NCBI RefSeq assembly: GCF_016801865.2
Contig: NC_068939.1
Location: 122,809,671-122,873,670 of the forward strand
Direction of reading: 5' to 3'
Length of the DNA stretch: 64,000 nucleotides
From: Culex pipiens pallens
Lineage: Eukaryota; Arthropoda; Insecta; Diptera; Culicidae
Below the pieces are notes generated by a model. It had not been told where the DNA came from. It searched no databases and saw only the letters and a program-made list of their open reading frames with translations. This document shows, piece by piece, positions 42,871 through 55,399 of the stretch. The translations under genes were made by a program, and so were the position numbers. The stretch's first letter is position 1, and each line of letters starts with the position of its first letter.

Positions 42871-43554
42871 TCAAAAAATAATAATACAAACATTTTTTTT
42901 AATTTAAATATGTATTTAAGCTAATCAAGCTAATTTTTAATTACAGAAATTATTCTGAACCGATCGTATTCAATAAATAAAATGGTAGTTTACGCTTAAA
43001 GTTGCAAAATAATGATTTTTTCAGAACGAGTCGTACATTTAACCAACAAAGCTCTGCAGAGAAATGTGTTTTTTTAGGACACAAATGAGTGCCATAATAG
43101 TAGTTTATGCAACAAGTTGCAAAAAGAGGATTTTTTCAGCACGAGTCGTACATTTATCCAACTAGGTTCACCGAGTTGTATAAATACGACGAGTGCTGAA
43201 AAAATCAAGTTTTGCACCGAGTTCCATACAACATTTTTTGAAATTCTGAAAAACACCCTTTGAGTGGAATTAGAAGTCAAATGTGCATGTATTTTGTTGA
43301 TAAACCGTTTAAATCAAAACAATGTTGAAAAGTATTACTTTTCGAAACAAGTGCTGAAAAGTTCAACTTTTCAGCATCAACAGTGCTGAAAACTAGAACT
43401 TTTCAGCATTTATTTTAAAAAGTATAACTATTCGAATCTGTTAATTTTGAAACTTAATAGTACACGACGGGATTGCAAAAATGTATTTTTTGAAACTTTA
43501 TAATTATTCAAAGAACTTTTTTCCCATTTATTTTCAATACTCAATCATTCCATT

Positions 43555-44452
43555 AGTATCTCGTCAGCATGTGGGTAAAACAATTAGCTTTGTTCTAGAA
43601 ATTTGTGCGAAATTAACTAAAACTCATTGTAGAAAACAAAGAAAAAAATTAAAAAGTATTTAGATTGAGTTACACACATTTTTCTAAAACGAGCTGCAAA
43701 AAACTTCCAAAAGATCTTTTTTTCTTTTTTTGATATGCATAGAAAACACTACAAAAATTTTCAAAAAAATATTTTTTATTTATGAATTGTTTGATAAACT
43801 TATCAACTCAAAAACCCTTACGCATTTGATGTTAAACTAATCGTCATACTATTTTTACAATCAATTGTTTAAAAAAGAGCGTTTAGGGAGACTCGATCCC
43901 TGCATTTTTACAGTCACTGGAATCAGCCTCAAGATTAATTAATTGGGCTGGGTTTTCATACATAGTTTCCTTTAGTATAGTTGTAATAACTTACTGCAGT
44001 TTGAACCTTTTTTCAAAAGTTTTGTAAACAAAAATTTCCAGCTTTTGTAAACATGCTTAATTTTGGTTTAAAAAATAATATTATAAGTTTTTAAATATTT
44101 TACATACTAAACTTGTTATAGTTTGAACACAAACGTACAGGTTTTATGTGAAATTACTGTAACTTATAGAAAATTAAAAGTTTGGATGAATAAGAAACAT
44201 TTTGCTTAAGATTTCTTCAAAATGTTGAAAGGGGAATCAAGTAACCCCTAACATTTTTAAAATGCCGGTTTAAAATATTTTTTTAAAACGCTTGGCATGA
44301 TTCGAAGAGTTCATCCGATGCAATACCCTTATTAGCCAAACATAGATGAATGTTTAAGCTTTCAATTCATGCAAAAAGTTTATAGTTTTGTGAGAAATTG
44401 ATAGAGTTATGTGCGATACAAAAAAAGGGGATCAAGTCTCCCCACTCTCCCC
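43555..44452. mobile_element. Second copy of the GGGGAGAG element, left end lost
   Basis: From CATGTGGGTAAAACAATTAG onward it parallels 5002-5896 and ends GGGGATCAAGTCTCCCCACT continuing CTCCCC, followed by TA. The left terminal repeat is replaced by unrelated sequence, so the copy is immobile in cis. Confidence 0.75.
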
Positions 44453-44769
44453 TACATATTCATTCAACAGAGATATTATTCAAAATGATTATGATATATA
44501 TGTAAGTATGAATAATTCGTGAATTGAGTAACTAAAAGATTTCGATTTTTTTGAAAATCCCTCGCTGGCTGAAAAACACTAACCAGCTGGGGTCTAGTTT
44601 GTATCTGCACTTTTATGGAAAATACCATGGGTGTTAAAAGACGTAAAATAGGCCAACAGCAAGCAAGTTGGAGCAAATGGATTTTGGTTGGGAGGGTATT
44701 TTGCAAGTTTTGTAGGAAATGACGTTTCTGACGAAATAGCCTACTTTTCTGTACCAAAAATTACAGAAT

Positions 44770-46980
44770 CGAATAGTAGCAATTTTCAAAATAAATGCTG
44801 AAAAGCTCTACTTTTCAGCACTGAAATGGATGTTGAACTGTGGAACTTTTCAGCAGTTGTTCAGAAAAGTAATACTTTTCAACATATTTTTGATTTAAAT
44901 GGTTCAATACAAATACAAATTTTTGCATTTTTGTATGACCCAAGTCCCAAATGTTTTTGAATCCACTGGCCACTCTGGAACCAGCTCGTAATGTCCCCCG
45001 GGAACCTCCGAAAATTAAATCGGAGCAAAACTTGACTGAATTTGGATCAAACTCCGCACAAAAATTCTAATCTTTCTGTGTAGTTCGTCACTTTTCGTTG
45101 TCCCGGTCAACAACTCTTTGATAGTCACACCTACAGCTTTCGGATGCTGAGTGCACTGTCAGCTCAGTCGTTTAAATTTCCACCTGGTTTAACACACCCA
45201 CGAGAGCTTATCTGAATTATTGCCCGGGTCTTGCAACTAAACGTGGGAGCAAATTTCAATTTGGAAGAATTAATTTAATTTTAGATTGAGACAGTGCAGT
45301 TTCCATGAACTTTGATGACGATCTTCAAAGATGCAGTTTTTTTAGAAGTTTTTGTATATAATATTCTTTTATTTCGATACTCTTGTTACCACTTGTTATT
45401 GATTTATTGACCCTTCATCACTCTTTCCGGATCTGCCGGATCATTCCGGGTTATGTTCAACAGAGTATAACCGATAAACGCTTTTCCGCACGTGCTGTTG
45501 TGTAATGGTTTTCCCAAACCACAAAATGCTCTTTCCGAACAAGCGCAGCAGCAGAACCCATATTGCGATTTATGCTGCGTTGTTTGTTGCCCAGATTTTT
45601 TGCACCGTACGATGGGGTGGGATTGATTCGATGATTTTCAGGAAATGAATCAGAAGAAAATAACTTTCGACGTAAAATTACGGTAATTCCTTTGGTCGAA
45701 CCCGTCGTAGTCAGCAAGTTTGACAGATTTCGCCCTTGAAAGACACCAGGGGTAAAGGAAGGGCATCCACAATGGAAGATTTGAACCAAGATGGGGAAGG
45801 TTAAGGTCAGCCCCGGGATTTTGCAAGCGAGCAGTGGTTTGAATTTTCCAGCGTAGGCAGAATGAATGATGCACCCCCATAAATTACTGACGGATTCGAG
45901 CACTTTGTTTGCGATTTGCGGAAAAATGAGCATCCATTTTTTGTTTCTTCGAGTTCATTCATTCGTAACTTGGATACAAATTGCGAACTCAGTGAAATGT
46001 AACGCGAACAATTCCAATATTGAAAAATTATTTCGCCTGTAAGTAGGCAACGCGAACATTTCGAACAATTTCAAAGCATGTGCGCGCCTGAAGTTAGGCA
46101 TCTACCAGATTCTTCCACAAAAGAAGAGCACAACTTCGCATCGGAACGTAATTTGAATTTCCCCGCAACGTCACCGATTTTCTTAACGCCAGGAGGGGTG
46201 GTGGACCGCCTGCAGCGAACACGAGGCTTGAACGTGGTATAAATGGCGCCGACGCCATGCAGTCGCAGAGTGTTGTTGCCCAATCCCTCGGGGGAAGTGC
46301 AACTTATACTACTAGTGAAACTTAGTCCCGGTGGAAATCTGATGGGGTCACAGGTTTTTGTTTTATTTTGTCCTTACCCCCTCGTTCTTTTCCAGCTGAT
46401 GCATTTGCAATGAAAAAATGAAGTGATTTTAGAGCGAGAATTGCTTGGAGGAAAAAGGGGGTTTTCGTTGAATATTCACGAGTGCGAGAGTAGTGCAAGG
46501 GTTATTAATATTTATGAAGTTGAAGGATGCTGATTTGATCAGGAGACGGTGAATACTGATGAAATTATGCGGTTTCGGGAACTTTTAATAAGATTTTGTT
46601 ACATCAATCATTTTGAGATGATGAAGCATTCTGTCAAAATTTAGCCAGAATGCGATGTTTTCTTTTGATTACTCGATTGGGTCGAAGATGAGCAGGCCAA
46701 ATCGTCCCAATTACATAGAATAATAAGAAAATTGTACCATTGTATTTAACTTTGTTTAATAAGGATTATAATGACAAGTACGCGATAGTGAAATTAACAC
46801 GTTTTTCTAAATTGATTTAAATTGCAATTGGGACATTTATGCATTTGTGAAACAGTGCAAAAAAATGTATGACAAAAGTCGAAAAACACAGTGTTGAATG
46901 GATAAAATGTTGAAAGGACAAAAGATTGAAAATTAGTGATTTTCTAATAAGCATATTATGATCTCTGTTCTAAAAAAAGT
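44770..46980. other. Intronic stretch with short palindromes
   Basis: TGCTGAAAAG...CTTTTCAGCA hairpins occur at 44800-44860 and in related DNA at 43345-43420. A TATAAA at 46238-46243 has CAGT 22 bp downstream, a weak promoter-like pair. A 158-codon minus-strand frame ending at 45457 lacks any domain and was not called. Confidence 0.35.
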
Positions 46981-47250
46981 CAAATGCAAAATATTTTTGA
47001 AAAAACTTGTCGATCCTTATCCAACGATTTTTAGGCCGTTGCAAATATTTTTCAAATATTATGTCGCCCTCCCAAAATTGGTCCCAAAAATGAGGGATAA
47101 AAAATATTTTCAAAAAACTTCAAAATTGTAATGGAAATAGAAGTCTAATCAACTGAACCTAATTTGAAATGCATTTTCCTGCGTTCAAAATCATATTTAG
47201 CATCTGTGTGTGGGATCGATCAAAAATATTTTGAACTTCCATGAATTTCC

Positions 47251-47940
47251 GGACCGAGTCACGTAGCCTAGTGGTAACGCTTCCGCCTAGTAAGCGGTAG
47301 ATCGGGGTTCAAATCCCGGCTCGGACCAACACAACTGGTGATCGTTTCTCTTCTGGATTCGATTGCTTACACAGCAAATAAAGTAGTAATCCAGCTGCGT
47401 GTAAAAAGGCCTGGGTGTAAAATAAATTTTGCATTATTTTATGAAGTTCTGTGTAATATTACACCCTGAAATATGTAGCCCATCAGTATGGGAAACCTAC
47501 TTGACCGAAATGTCAAGCTCACATATACGTTTTTCCTTTTTCATTTTTCATCGGTCTGATGGCCGAGCGGGCTAAGGCGCCAGTCCTTACTGTAAGTGCT
47601 GGGTTTGAGTCCCGTCGGTTGCAATTTATTTTACAAAAATTGTACATGCAGCGTGTAATATTAAGTGTCTGTTTTTACGAAGGTGATGTGCATCCTTTTG
47701 CATGCGATTTTACCATCGGATTTTTGCTGTGTAGTAAAGGGAAGGTAGTGCATCGTCACAAGCTGGACCTTATTACGACACCTTAGGGAGGCGACCTATG
47801 GAATGTCAACATTAACCTCAACATGTTAACATTAGTTGAGTTTAAAACTGCCACTGAATCCGCTTTGTAAATGCCGGCCCCGATACTCTTCACGGGTTTT
47901 CCTCTCAGGAACAGGGAAAGATTTACTTTTACTTTACATG
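47251..47940 (+). repeat. tRNA-like SINE sequences
   Basis: 47251-47327 resembles a tRNA: acceptor GGACCGA/TCGGACC with one mismatch, A box TAGCCTAGTGG, loop CTAGTAA (anticodon AGT) and B box GGTTCAAATCC. Its T and anticodon stems have mismatches, so a SINE head or pseudogene is likelier than a working tRNA. A second head near 47560 (TGGCCGAGCGGGCTAAGG, GGTTTGAGTCCC) is followed by a body ending GATTTACTTTTACTTTAC near 47938, a typical SINE tail. Confidence 0.5.
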
Positions 47941-47996
47941 AATTTCCGGTCAGTTCTACTAAACATTTTTTTCAAGCGAAAATTCGTCAATACTTA

Positions 47997-48148
47997 CACT
48001 GAAATAAAAAAATAGTACCCAATTCCTTTATTCTAGGAATTTTGCGTCTTTTCCATGTTTAGTAATCGGGTTTTTTGGATTACTTAATAAGGAAAGGAGC
48101 CAAAATTCCTAGAATTTAGGAATTTGGTACTTTTATTTTTTTTCAGTG
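47997..48148. mobile_element. 152-bp MITE with CACTGAAATAAA ends, TA duplication
   Basis: CACTGAAATAAAAAAATAGT at the left pairs with ACTTTTATTTTTTTTCAGTG at the right, and CCTAGAATTTAGGAAT with ATTCCTTTATTCTAGG internally. TA lies on both sides (47995-47996, 48149-48150). Confidence 0.7.
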
Positions 48149-48410
48149 TAGATTTGTTGCCTCCTCCATTTCCTGCTCCCTCTTGATTTTGGCCAAAGTC
48201 GGAGGTCAAAAACTTTGCAACGGCTTTACTGAAATAAAAATAAATTAATTTGAAAAAATATATGAGATGACGCATAAAGTGAAAAATCTTCAAAATCTTT
48301 TTCATGTTGGAAAAACTGGAAAAAAATACAAAAATATTACTGAAACAATTAGAAATGAAGATCTGCTCATATTCTATTGACTGGAAAACTCACAAAACCT
48401 TAGAAAATAA

Positions 48411-48877
48411 TTGTTTATTGTTTATTGTTTATTGTTTATTGTTTATTGTTTATTGTTTATTGTTTATTGTTTATTGTTTATTGTTTATTGTTTATTGTTT
48501 ATTGTTTATTGTTTATTGTTTATTGTTTATTGTTTATTGTTTATTGTTTATTGTTTATTGTTTATTGTTTATTGTTTATTGTTTATTGTTTATTGTTTAT
48601 TGTTTATTGTTTATTGTTTATTGTTTATTGTTTATTGTTTATTGTTTATTGTTTATTGTTTATTGTTTATTGTTTATTGTTTATTGTTTATTGTTTATTG
48701 TTTATTGTTTATTGTTTATTGTTTATTGTTTATTGTTTATTGTTTATTGTTTATTGTTTATTGTTTATTGTTTATTGTTTATTGTTTATTGTTTATTGTT
48801 TATTGTTTATTGTTTATTGTTTATTGTTTATTGTTTATTGTTTATTGTTTATTGTTTATTGTTTATTGTTTATTGTT
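48411..48877 (+). repeat. Heptamer array (TTGTTTA)n, ~66 copies
   Basis: Essentially perfect 7-bp repeat bounded by AAAATAA and TTTTATAACAG. Open in all three plus frames (CLLFIVY repeat), explaining three overlapping artefactual frames of 152-202 codons. Confidence 0.95.
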
Positions 48878-48909
48878 TTATAACAGAACCAACCATTATT
48901 TTGAAGAGC

Positions 48910-51680
48910 TGAAATCATAAAAACTGCTAAATGCCACGCTACTCCTTTTTTCTCGACATACTCCACTTTCAAATGGCCCCAAAATGTCTCATTTGTGGCG
49001 GCTGCTTTCCGGGCGGATGGCTCCAGTCTGTCCCAGAGGAGGGGGGCTGCATGGGGCGAACAACAACCACCTTTTTGCTGTTCCGGCAAACAAGGCACAT
49101 GGCAGGGGAGGGAAACAATTTAGGTCTTATTCATTCCGAACCACCCCAACTCACGCAACAGTCAGCTTTTTAATAGTTTGTTTTTTTTTTTCCAGTGGGG
49201 TAAAATGTGTAGGGTAAATGGGCATTTGACACTTTTTTTTTTGGAAATTATTTTTATTTAATTTCATATGATAAATTTTCAAAAATCATGTTCAAAAACA
49301 TGTGTAGAAAAAATGTTAAATTTTCGACCACAATTCATCTACCTACCCTCCGTCCAGTTTTGAGTCAATCGGCACGTTCTGGCAGGTCGGTTTTCTACGA
49401 GAACAGGCGATTCCGTGTGGAGCCAGCGAGGCTAATGGCCCGATGCCGCCGATACGGTTGTGGCTCCAGGTGTAGAATTGTTTACCCACAACACGGACTT
49501 ACTGGTGTCGTTTCCGGCGATGATTCATATCGATTTCAATGATTCAAAGAAGAACAGTTTAACTTACTTTATTTTGCTTTTTATAAAGTTTGTTGGTGAC
49601 TCAATTTGTAACTATATAATAACTTACAATACATTTAAAATTTCGAGGAAATTCAAGTCAATATCATCAAGTTGCATTTTTATTCCAAATGGGGTGCCAA
49701 ATGTCAGACCCTTTTCGCAAAAGATAATAAATAATAATCAGCATCAGCAAATTGATTAGACTTAGTTCCAGGCCATGAACCTTTATGGGGCGTCTCCGAT
49801 GGGTAAAAAAGGATCAGATCCGAACCTTTTCTCCACAGTTGGGACGACAACTGGAGATAATTTGTTCTGCTTGTTTTGCTCCTTTTGTAGGAATTCAGTG
49901 ATGTAAATCTTATTAGGAATGTTGTTTTCTTTAAAATTGTTTAAATTACTTTAAGTTTCAAGCATTTCAAGTTTATCCTTTGAATTGTTCCACGTTTAAC
50001 CTCTTAAAGACTGAGAAACCTTACGAAAGTGAGGTTATCAATTTGAGAAAATGAGGTGCCATAATAATCTGTCCCATCGTAGTCACGTTCGCTTTGTGAC
50101 CCCGCCATTATCGAGCTCATTTATTTTTGAAAGTACCTTTCCTTCCACTATCTTGGCCCCGGCAAATTAGATCCATCCAGCCCCAAATGGAGCAGCAGAT
50201 TATAATTAAATGTTTGGCAGCACGAAAGCGTGATTGAGCTATAAAGAAAACTATGTTGACAGTTTTTTTTTGGAACGGTTAACCTGGCGGTATGACAATG
50301 AGTTTAGTTCACCACAGGTGGTGGACGATTTTGGGAGAACCAGCTACTTAGCAGAAGGTTCATTGAAATTTGGACTAAGAAACATATAATATGAACAAAA
50401 AATTACTTGAATCAATTGAGACCCGAACTTTACTTTACCATAATTTCGCCGCCGGCTTTTATTAATAGTGAGCTTATGGAGACAGACCGCAAAACTTTCT
50501 TTGTAAAAAAAACAATTTTAGCTGAAACTTTGTTTTTGGAAACAAATAATGTAAAATGCACATTACAATCCTTTTAGCATTGAAAAGCCAATGGAATATA
50601 AACTTTAAAACATGTTGGCAACAACTTTACTACTAAAAGTTAAGCTTGTCAGTACAATCCGATCAATGAACTCCTCCAAAATCAACTTCCAGTTGTGTTT
50701 TGGCACCACTTTTTGCCAGACAGTCTCGACATTTTGGCAGCCACTTCTCCATCATACATGCGGAATCTTGCAATAGATACATTTCGTTTTCAATGTTTCC
50801 GATGATTCCATTTTCCCGAGAAAAAGCGTTTCCTCCTCGTGAATCACTCGTATTTTTTATTTTCCTGCAAGCCCCAACACACACACTGAAGACGGTCATA
50901 GACCAGCACCACACTGCAAGTACTAACCCTCCCCAGTAGTTTCGGCATGACGCTCCCTTCTGGTCCAAAAAATCCAACCGGCAACATAAATTTCCTCCAA
51001 GGCAGGGACCATATTTCTATGTTTTATGGTTGGCCGTAAATCTCCAGCAGATCTCGTCGTGGTGCCTCTCGTACGTAGGGAAAGCTTCCTAATAGGCTTA
51101 ATCTCCCCGTTGGGTCACATGGGAGGAGGACCAGCATCATTTTTCCCCGGCTTATTCTGGGTGGGATTGTAACGTGCCTCCTGAAGGTCCACAGGGATTA
51201 ATTTGGAGGATATAAACAATTTTGTGAGAAAGGGAAATTATAGTTTAACTGCAAGAAAATTGTGAAGCTTTAAGATTTTTTTTTTTCAATCACCCCAAAG
51301 ATTCTAAATGGGAACCAACAAGTCTTGAACTTGTCAAAGCTAATCATGGAATCAAAAATCTTCAACCACCCTTAAGCTTCAAGAAAATCACGACACCAAG
51401 AAAACGGTGCTGATTTGGGGGAAAACTTTTTAACGACACAATAATGATTTCGATGACGGCGGTCGTAAAACCCTACCTATAATTTGGAAACAACCAACCA
51501 CCCCTTTTGTGACCAACAAGCGGCCACTGAAGTCATCATGATAGTGAGATTGTGTGAAGAACTGAGCCCCGTTGGTAGATCTTGAGGAAAGTTATCTTCA
51601 CAAAAAGTACTGAAACGGTATTTTTTCAATCGCCACTATTTTCAACTCAAACCATTTAGAGTAGTACTCTACGATTTCGA
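48910..51680. other. Intron, mostly unique sequence, no gene
   Basis: Less repetitive and GC-richer than surrounding DNA (e.g. 48960-49110, 50690-51190), which may reflect conserved regulatory sequence. No splice-bounded exon with a recognisable domain was found in either orientation. Confidence 0.4.
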
Positions 51681-51689
51681 AAATCGACA

Positions 51690-51890
51690 TGTCCATATAG
51701 TCCCTATGTCAAAATAAGCAATTTTGGATCATTAGAATCTCCATACAAGTCTCGATACAATTTTGCGGTTTGGTCATACAAAATAGGTACGTAAATATTG
51801 AGATGGGATTTTCTGATCGATTTGGTGTCTTCAGCAAAGTAGTAGGATGTGATTAGGACTTTTCGAAAAAAATGGTTAACACGGAAAAAA
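51690..51890 (-). repeat. Inverted copy of the 37030-37340 repeat family
   Basis: GGTGTCTTCAGCAAAGTAGT and TTTGGTCATACAAAATAGGTACG are the reverse complement of landmarks in the other copies. Diverged. Confidence 0.45.
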
Positions 51891-51966
51891 ATCATGATTT
51901 TAAAGTTAACTTGTTTTATTACAAAAAGTTGAATAAAAAAAAACGTATTTTTTTATTTTTGTTATT

Positions 51967-52670
51967 CAGCAATTCCCCACGAAAACAGCATGGTTCGAAA
52001 AAAAAAATTCTCCGATCGGGCTCAAAATTTTTCTAGGGGTTGTTTGGCTGAAATAATTAAACCCCTTTTTTTTTTGTTTGGCCATTAGGGTGACCTACGC
52101 CGTATTAGGGTGGTCCGAAAATGGCAATTTTCGTCGATTTTCTCAAAAAACACTTTTTTCAAAAAATCATATCTCTGCACCATTTCATCCGATTTTAGCT
52201 GTCATAGACGCAAAAGAAAGGTGATTAGTTTGGCTATTTAAGAAAAATAGTAAGAACTTTCAAAAATCTAGCTTTACATATGAAAAGGTCGTATGAAAAC
52301 TTAAAATGCTGTTTTGAAGGTCTCGGGACCAAAGAGCCTATGTCTGAAAATATTTTTATCGGATTCCTCGGAAAATTTCACATAAACATATCAAAAAATG
52401 GAGAAGTTATGTTTTCGATACTCTGAGATACGATTTTTTGAAAATAAAAACTGAATTTTTCGACGCGCCACGCGCAAAAATTGGATAATGACGAAAACGG
52501 GAAAAAACTACTTTTTTCACTAAAACTGCGATAACTTGAAATTTCAGCGATGACCTATACATGTTAGGGTCCAAAAGTTGCGTATTTTAGTTACGGAACC
52601 CCCAGAAAAATTTTGAGCACGATCGGAGAACTTTTTTTTAGGATCATGCTGTTTTCGTGGGGAATTGCTG
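51967..52670. mobile_element. ~704-bp element with ~70-bp terminal inverted repeats
   Basis: CAGCAATTCCCCACGAAAAC...CATG...AATTCTCCGATCG...CTCAAAATTTTTCT at the left mirrors AGAAAAATTTTGAG...CGATCGGAGAA...CATG...GTTTTCGTGGGGAATTGCTG at the right. The interior shares sequence with 4100-4440. No transposase. Confidence 0.7.
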
Positions 52671-53346
52671 ATTATATGTTTTAAGGTACTAAAAATCATA
52701 TTATAGCCATTGTGCAAAATCTAATTCCAAAGAAATGAACTTTAACAAATTGACAAATAATATCGAAAATGAGGTCAAACATTTTTGTTTGAAGCCTAAA
52801 TAAAATTTGCAATCGAAAAAATACCGAAATTTTGATTAAGGTCACTTTGTTGGAGTATTAGTCGCTTTTAGGTTATAATTTTCAGAAATTTGAACATTCT
52901 AGGAAAACCAACCCTGATTTTTTTTTTAAAGCTGCAACTTTTTCATGTTGTTCATACAATTTTGCCGGCTGTCCTACAAAGCGGGTACCATAACTCGGGG
53001 TGACTTTGATGAATGTTTTTTTTTGCAGAAAGAAAAATACCAATTATGTTTGCACGGTGTGTTTTCTAGAACAAGAAACGATTTTTATTCGGTCGTTTGG
53101 AGGTTTCCAGCTTGGATTTTAAAGTTATTTCTAAGAAAGCTAAGAATTTGGTCAATTTGAGCTGGAAACTTTTTATTTGAGGTCAAATATGTAATTTAGA
53201 GTTTCTTGCAGCACATTCATAAGAAATTTGATGAATATAAACATGAACAACACCAGCCAGCAACAGTCAAGTGTTCGGAGCTCTTCAAACTTTTCGATTT
53301 TTTCTCCGTAATTTACCGTGATTACCCGCGAGTTTGCTGCTCTAGC

Positions 53347-55116
53347 ATGCCAAGGGCCGGCCGTGGCCGTGGCAGTTCGAGTGCGGCCTCGAAAAACCCG
53401 CGAAGCTCATCTACCGGCAGAGTGCAGAAAGGTAAACACACCAACGCCGCATCGACCGCCATCGCGCACGGGAGCGTGCCCGGTGACGTCACCGATCCTT
53501 CATTTTTACACGTGTCATACCGTCCACGTGAGTCCCCAGTACGGACGAGATAATCAACCCGGGCATCCGGAAGCACTTCCGGCCAGCAGCAGCAGCAGTC
53601 CACCAGCACTACGACAACAACCACGTCCAACGTTCCCACCAGCAACGAATTTGAGATGCTGAGTGGAGATGAAAACAACACCGACAGTGACAGCAGCAAT
53701 GCTGGCGACGACGATGACGATGATGAACTTGCGCGCAAGCAAGGAAAGCAGAATAACGGTAACTCTCCGAAGGAACGACGACCACCTCCAATTGGGTCCT
53801 AAAATGAAACTTAGATTGCTGATATTATTGTTGACAGCGATAAAGCTTATTTTTCTGAGTACAATGACCCTTTGTACGACCACAAAGAGTTTAACATGGA
53901 TTTTTGAATCAATTTTGAAAAATTAACCTCGCGGTCCTTCTTGACAGAAAAGCTCCTACTTGACAGCTCGTTCCAAGGGGACCATAGTTGATCCATCGAA
54001 AAAATGTTGTCTTGTCCAAAAAATTTGTTTGCATTAAAATGAAAAAAAGTGATCAGAAATTGTTTTTAATCGTGTTTTTTACCGTTGTACATAAAAATTG
54101 ACATAGGGCTTTAGTACCCAATTTTTGTTTTGAATACGTTGGCGGACGATGTTGACGAGTTGCTTGAGGGACTCCAATATTGTCTTAAAATTAGTAAAAC
54201 TTCAGTGCAAGTGATTACACACAAGAAGCTAAATTTCGACTTGGTGGTGAAGAAGTTGAAGTTGCGAAACTTCAAATTCTTCACATTTGACCCTGCGGAG
54301 AAGGTCCCAGTGAAGATCGTCCTTCAGGGATAGCCGGACCGCCCGACCTCCGACCTGGAAGAACACCTGACGGGCGTCAAGGTAAAGCCTCGAGAGATAG
54401 AGGTGCTCTCAAAATCGACTACGGTGACAGGTACGTACACCTTGTACCTCCTGTACTTCGATTGCGGGTCCGTCAAAATCCAGGACCTACGGCGGATCAA
54501 AGCACTGGACGGCTTCTTTGAGACGTGGCGATTCTACATGAAGAATCCCGCCGACGCAGCCCAATGCCACCGCTGTCAAAAGTTCGGACACGGTTCAAGA
54601 AATTGCAATCTTCCGCCCCGGTGCGTAAAGTGCGGTGAGACCCACTTCACCGAAAGGTGCAATCTTCCGCGGAAAGACCAGCTGGGGGAAAACGCCCAGC
54701 AGCACAAAGCGCGCGTCAAGTGCGCGAACTGTGGTGGAAACCACACGGCAAATTTCCGTGGCTGTGCCGCGCGGAAAAAATACCTCGAAGAGAAGGACAA
54801 GAAGAAGAAAGCGCTAGCGTCCCGCCAACCTCCGAAGACTTCGAACTCGAACGCTGCAGCAGCTGGCGGCGGAGCGGTTCCATCAACCAAACCAGCGTTC
54901 CCTCCCGGTTGGGGAGGTACGTACGCTAGAGTAGCCGCTTCTGGCATCGGTACTCCCCCGGGACAAGCTGATGTTACCGGTGATGATCTCTTCACGCTTC
55001 CTGAGTTTTTCGCCCTTGCTGGAGAGATGCTCACGCGCTTTCGTGCCTGCCGAAACAAGGCAGAACAATTCCAAGCTCTCAGTGAGCTGATGATGAAGTA
55101 CATCTACAACGGATAA
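53347..55116 (+). pseudogene. Jockey-type non-LTR retrotransposon ORF1 (gag-like), broken
   Basis: One frame from the ATG at 53347 gives a basic Ser/Arg-rich N terminus, a Gln/Thr and Asp-rich segment, and three C-terminal zinc knuckles: CHRCQKFGHGSRNC (CX2CX4HX4C), CVKCGETHFTERC and CANCGGNHTANFRGC. This arrangement is typical of jockey-clade ORF1 nucleocapsids, which bind element RNA. The frame is broken by TAA at 53551, TAG at 54331 and a 332-bp MITE at 53791-54122, so it is dead. After the stop at 55114-55116 only ~270 bp of tail follow, with no reverse transcriptase, so the copy is ORF1-only. It is too decayed to be a domesticated gene. Confidence 0.75.
53791..54122 (+). mobile_element. 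332-bp element with ATTGGGTNCTAAA ends, copy 2, inside ORF1
   Basis: Begins ATTGGGTCCTAAAAT and ends TTTAGTACCCAAT; inverted relative to the copy at 36045-36374. Coding sequence of the gag-like frame resumes directly after it, so it landed in the retrotransposon after that integrated. Confidence 0.75.
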
Positions 55117-55385
55117 GCTGTATTGTGCAGCGAAGTTTTTCGACGTCAACAGACAACACAAACTGTGATTTAGTTTTAAGTTTTTTCTATTTCTATCCTT
55201 TTCCTTAGCAAATCTCGAAGGTTTTTTTTTTATTTTTCCTTCTCTTGCCAAATCTGTTGTTAGAATATCTAATTACATCTAAATGAATTATAGTGTAAAC
55301 CATAGTTGAAAGGAACTCCAAAACTCTATTAGGTTATAAGAAACACAAAATTGTAAATTGATTATTTACTAATAAACACTAATTG
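55117..55385 (+). other. Putative 3' tail of the ORF1-only retroelement
   Basis: Short non-coding tail with T-rich tracts ending in repeated GAATTG motifs near 55383-55400 (AATTGAATTGGAATTGAATAAAC). The boundary with unrelated DNA is not certain. Confidence 0.35.
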
Positions 55386-55399
55386 AATTGGAATTGAAT

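Noticed and set aside
45457..45933. 158-codon minus-strand frame
   Set aside because: Intronic position, no domain, composition like surrounding non-coding DNA.
46238..46261. TATA-box promoter
   Set aside because: TATAAA to CAGT spacing is short and no exon follows; too weak to call.
47251..47327. Functional tRNA-Thr (anticodon AGT)
   Set aside because: Mismatches in acceptor, anticodon and T stems and a following SINE-like body favour a SINE head or pseudogene.
48304..48920. Three overlapping CLLFIVY-repeat frames
   Set aside because: All come from the (TTGTTTA)n array, which is open in every plus frame.
54576..55103. 175-codon minus-strand frame
   Set aside because: Antisense of the zinc-knuckle ORF1.
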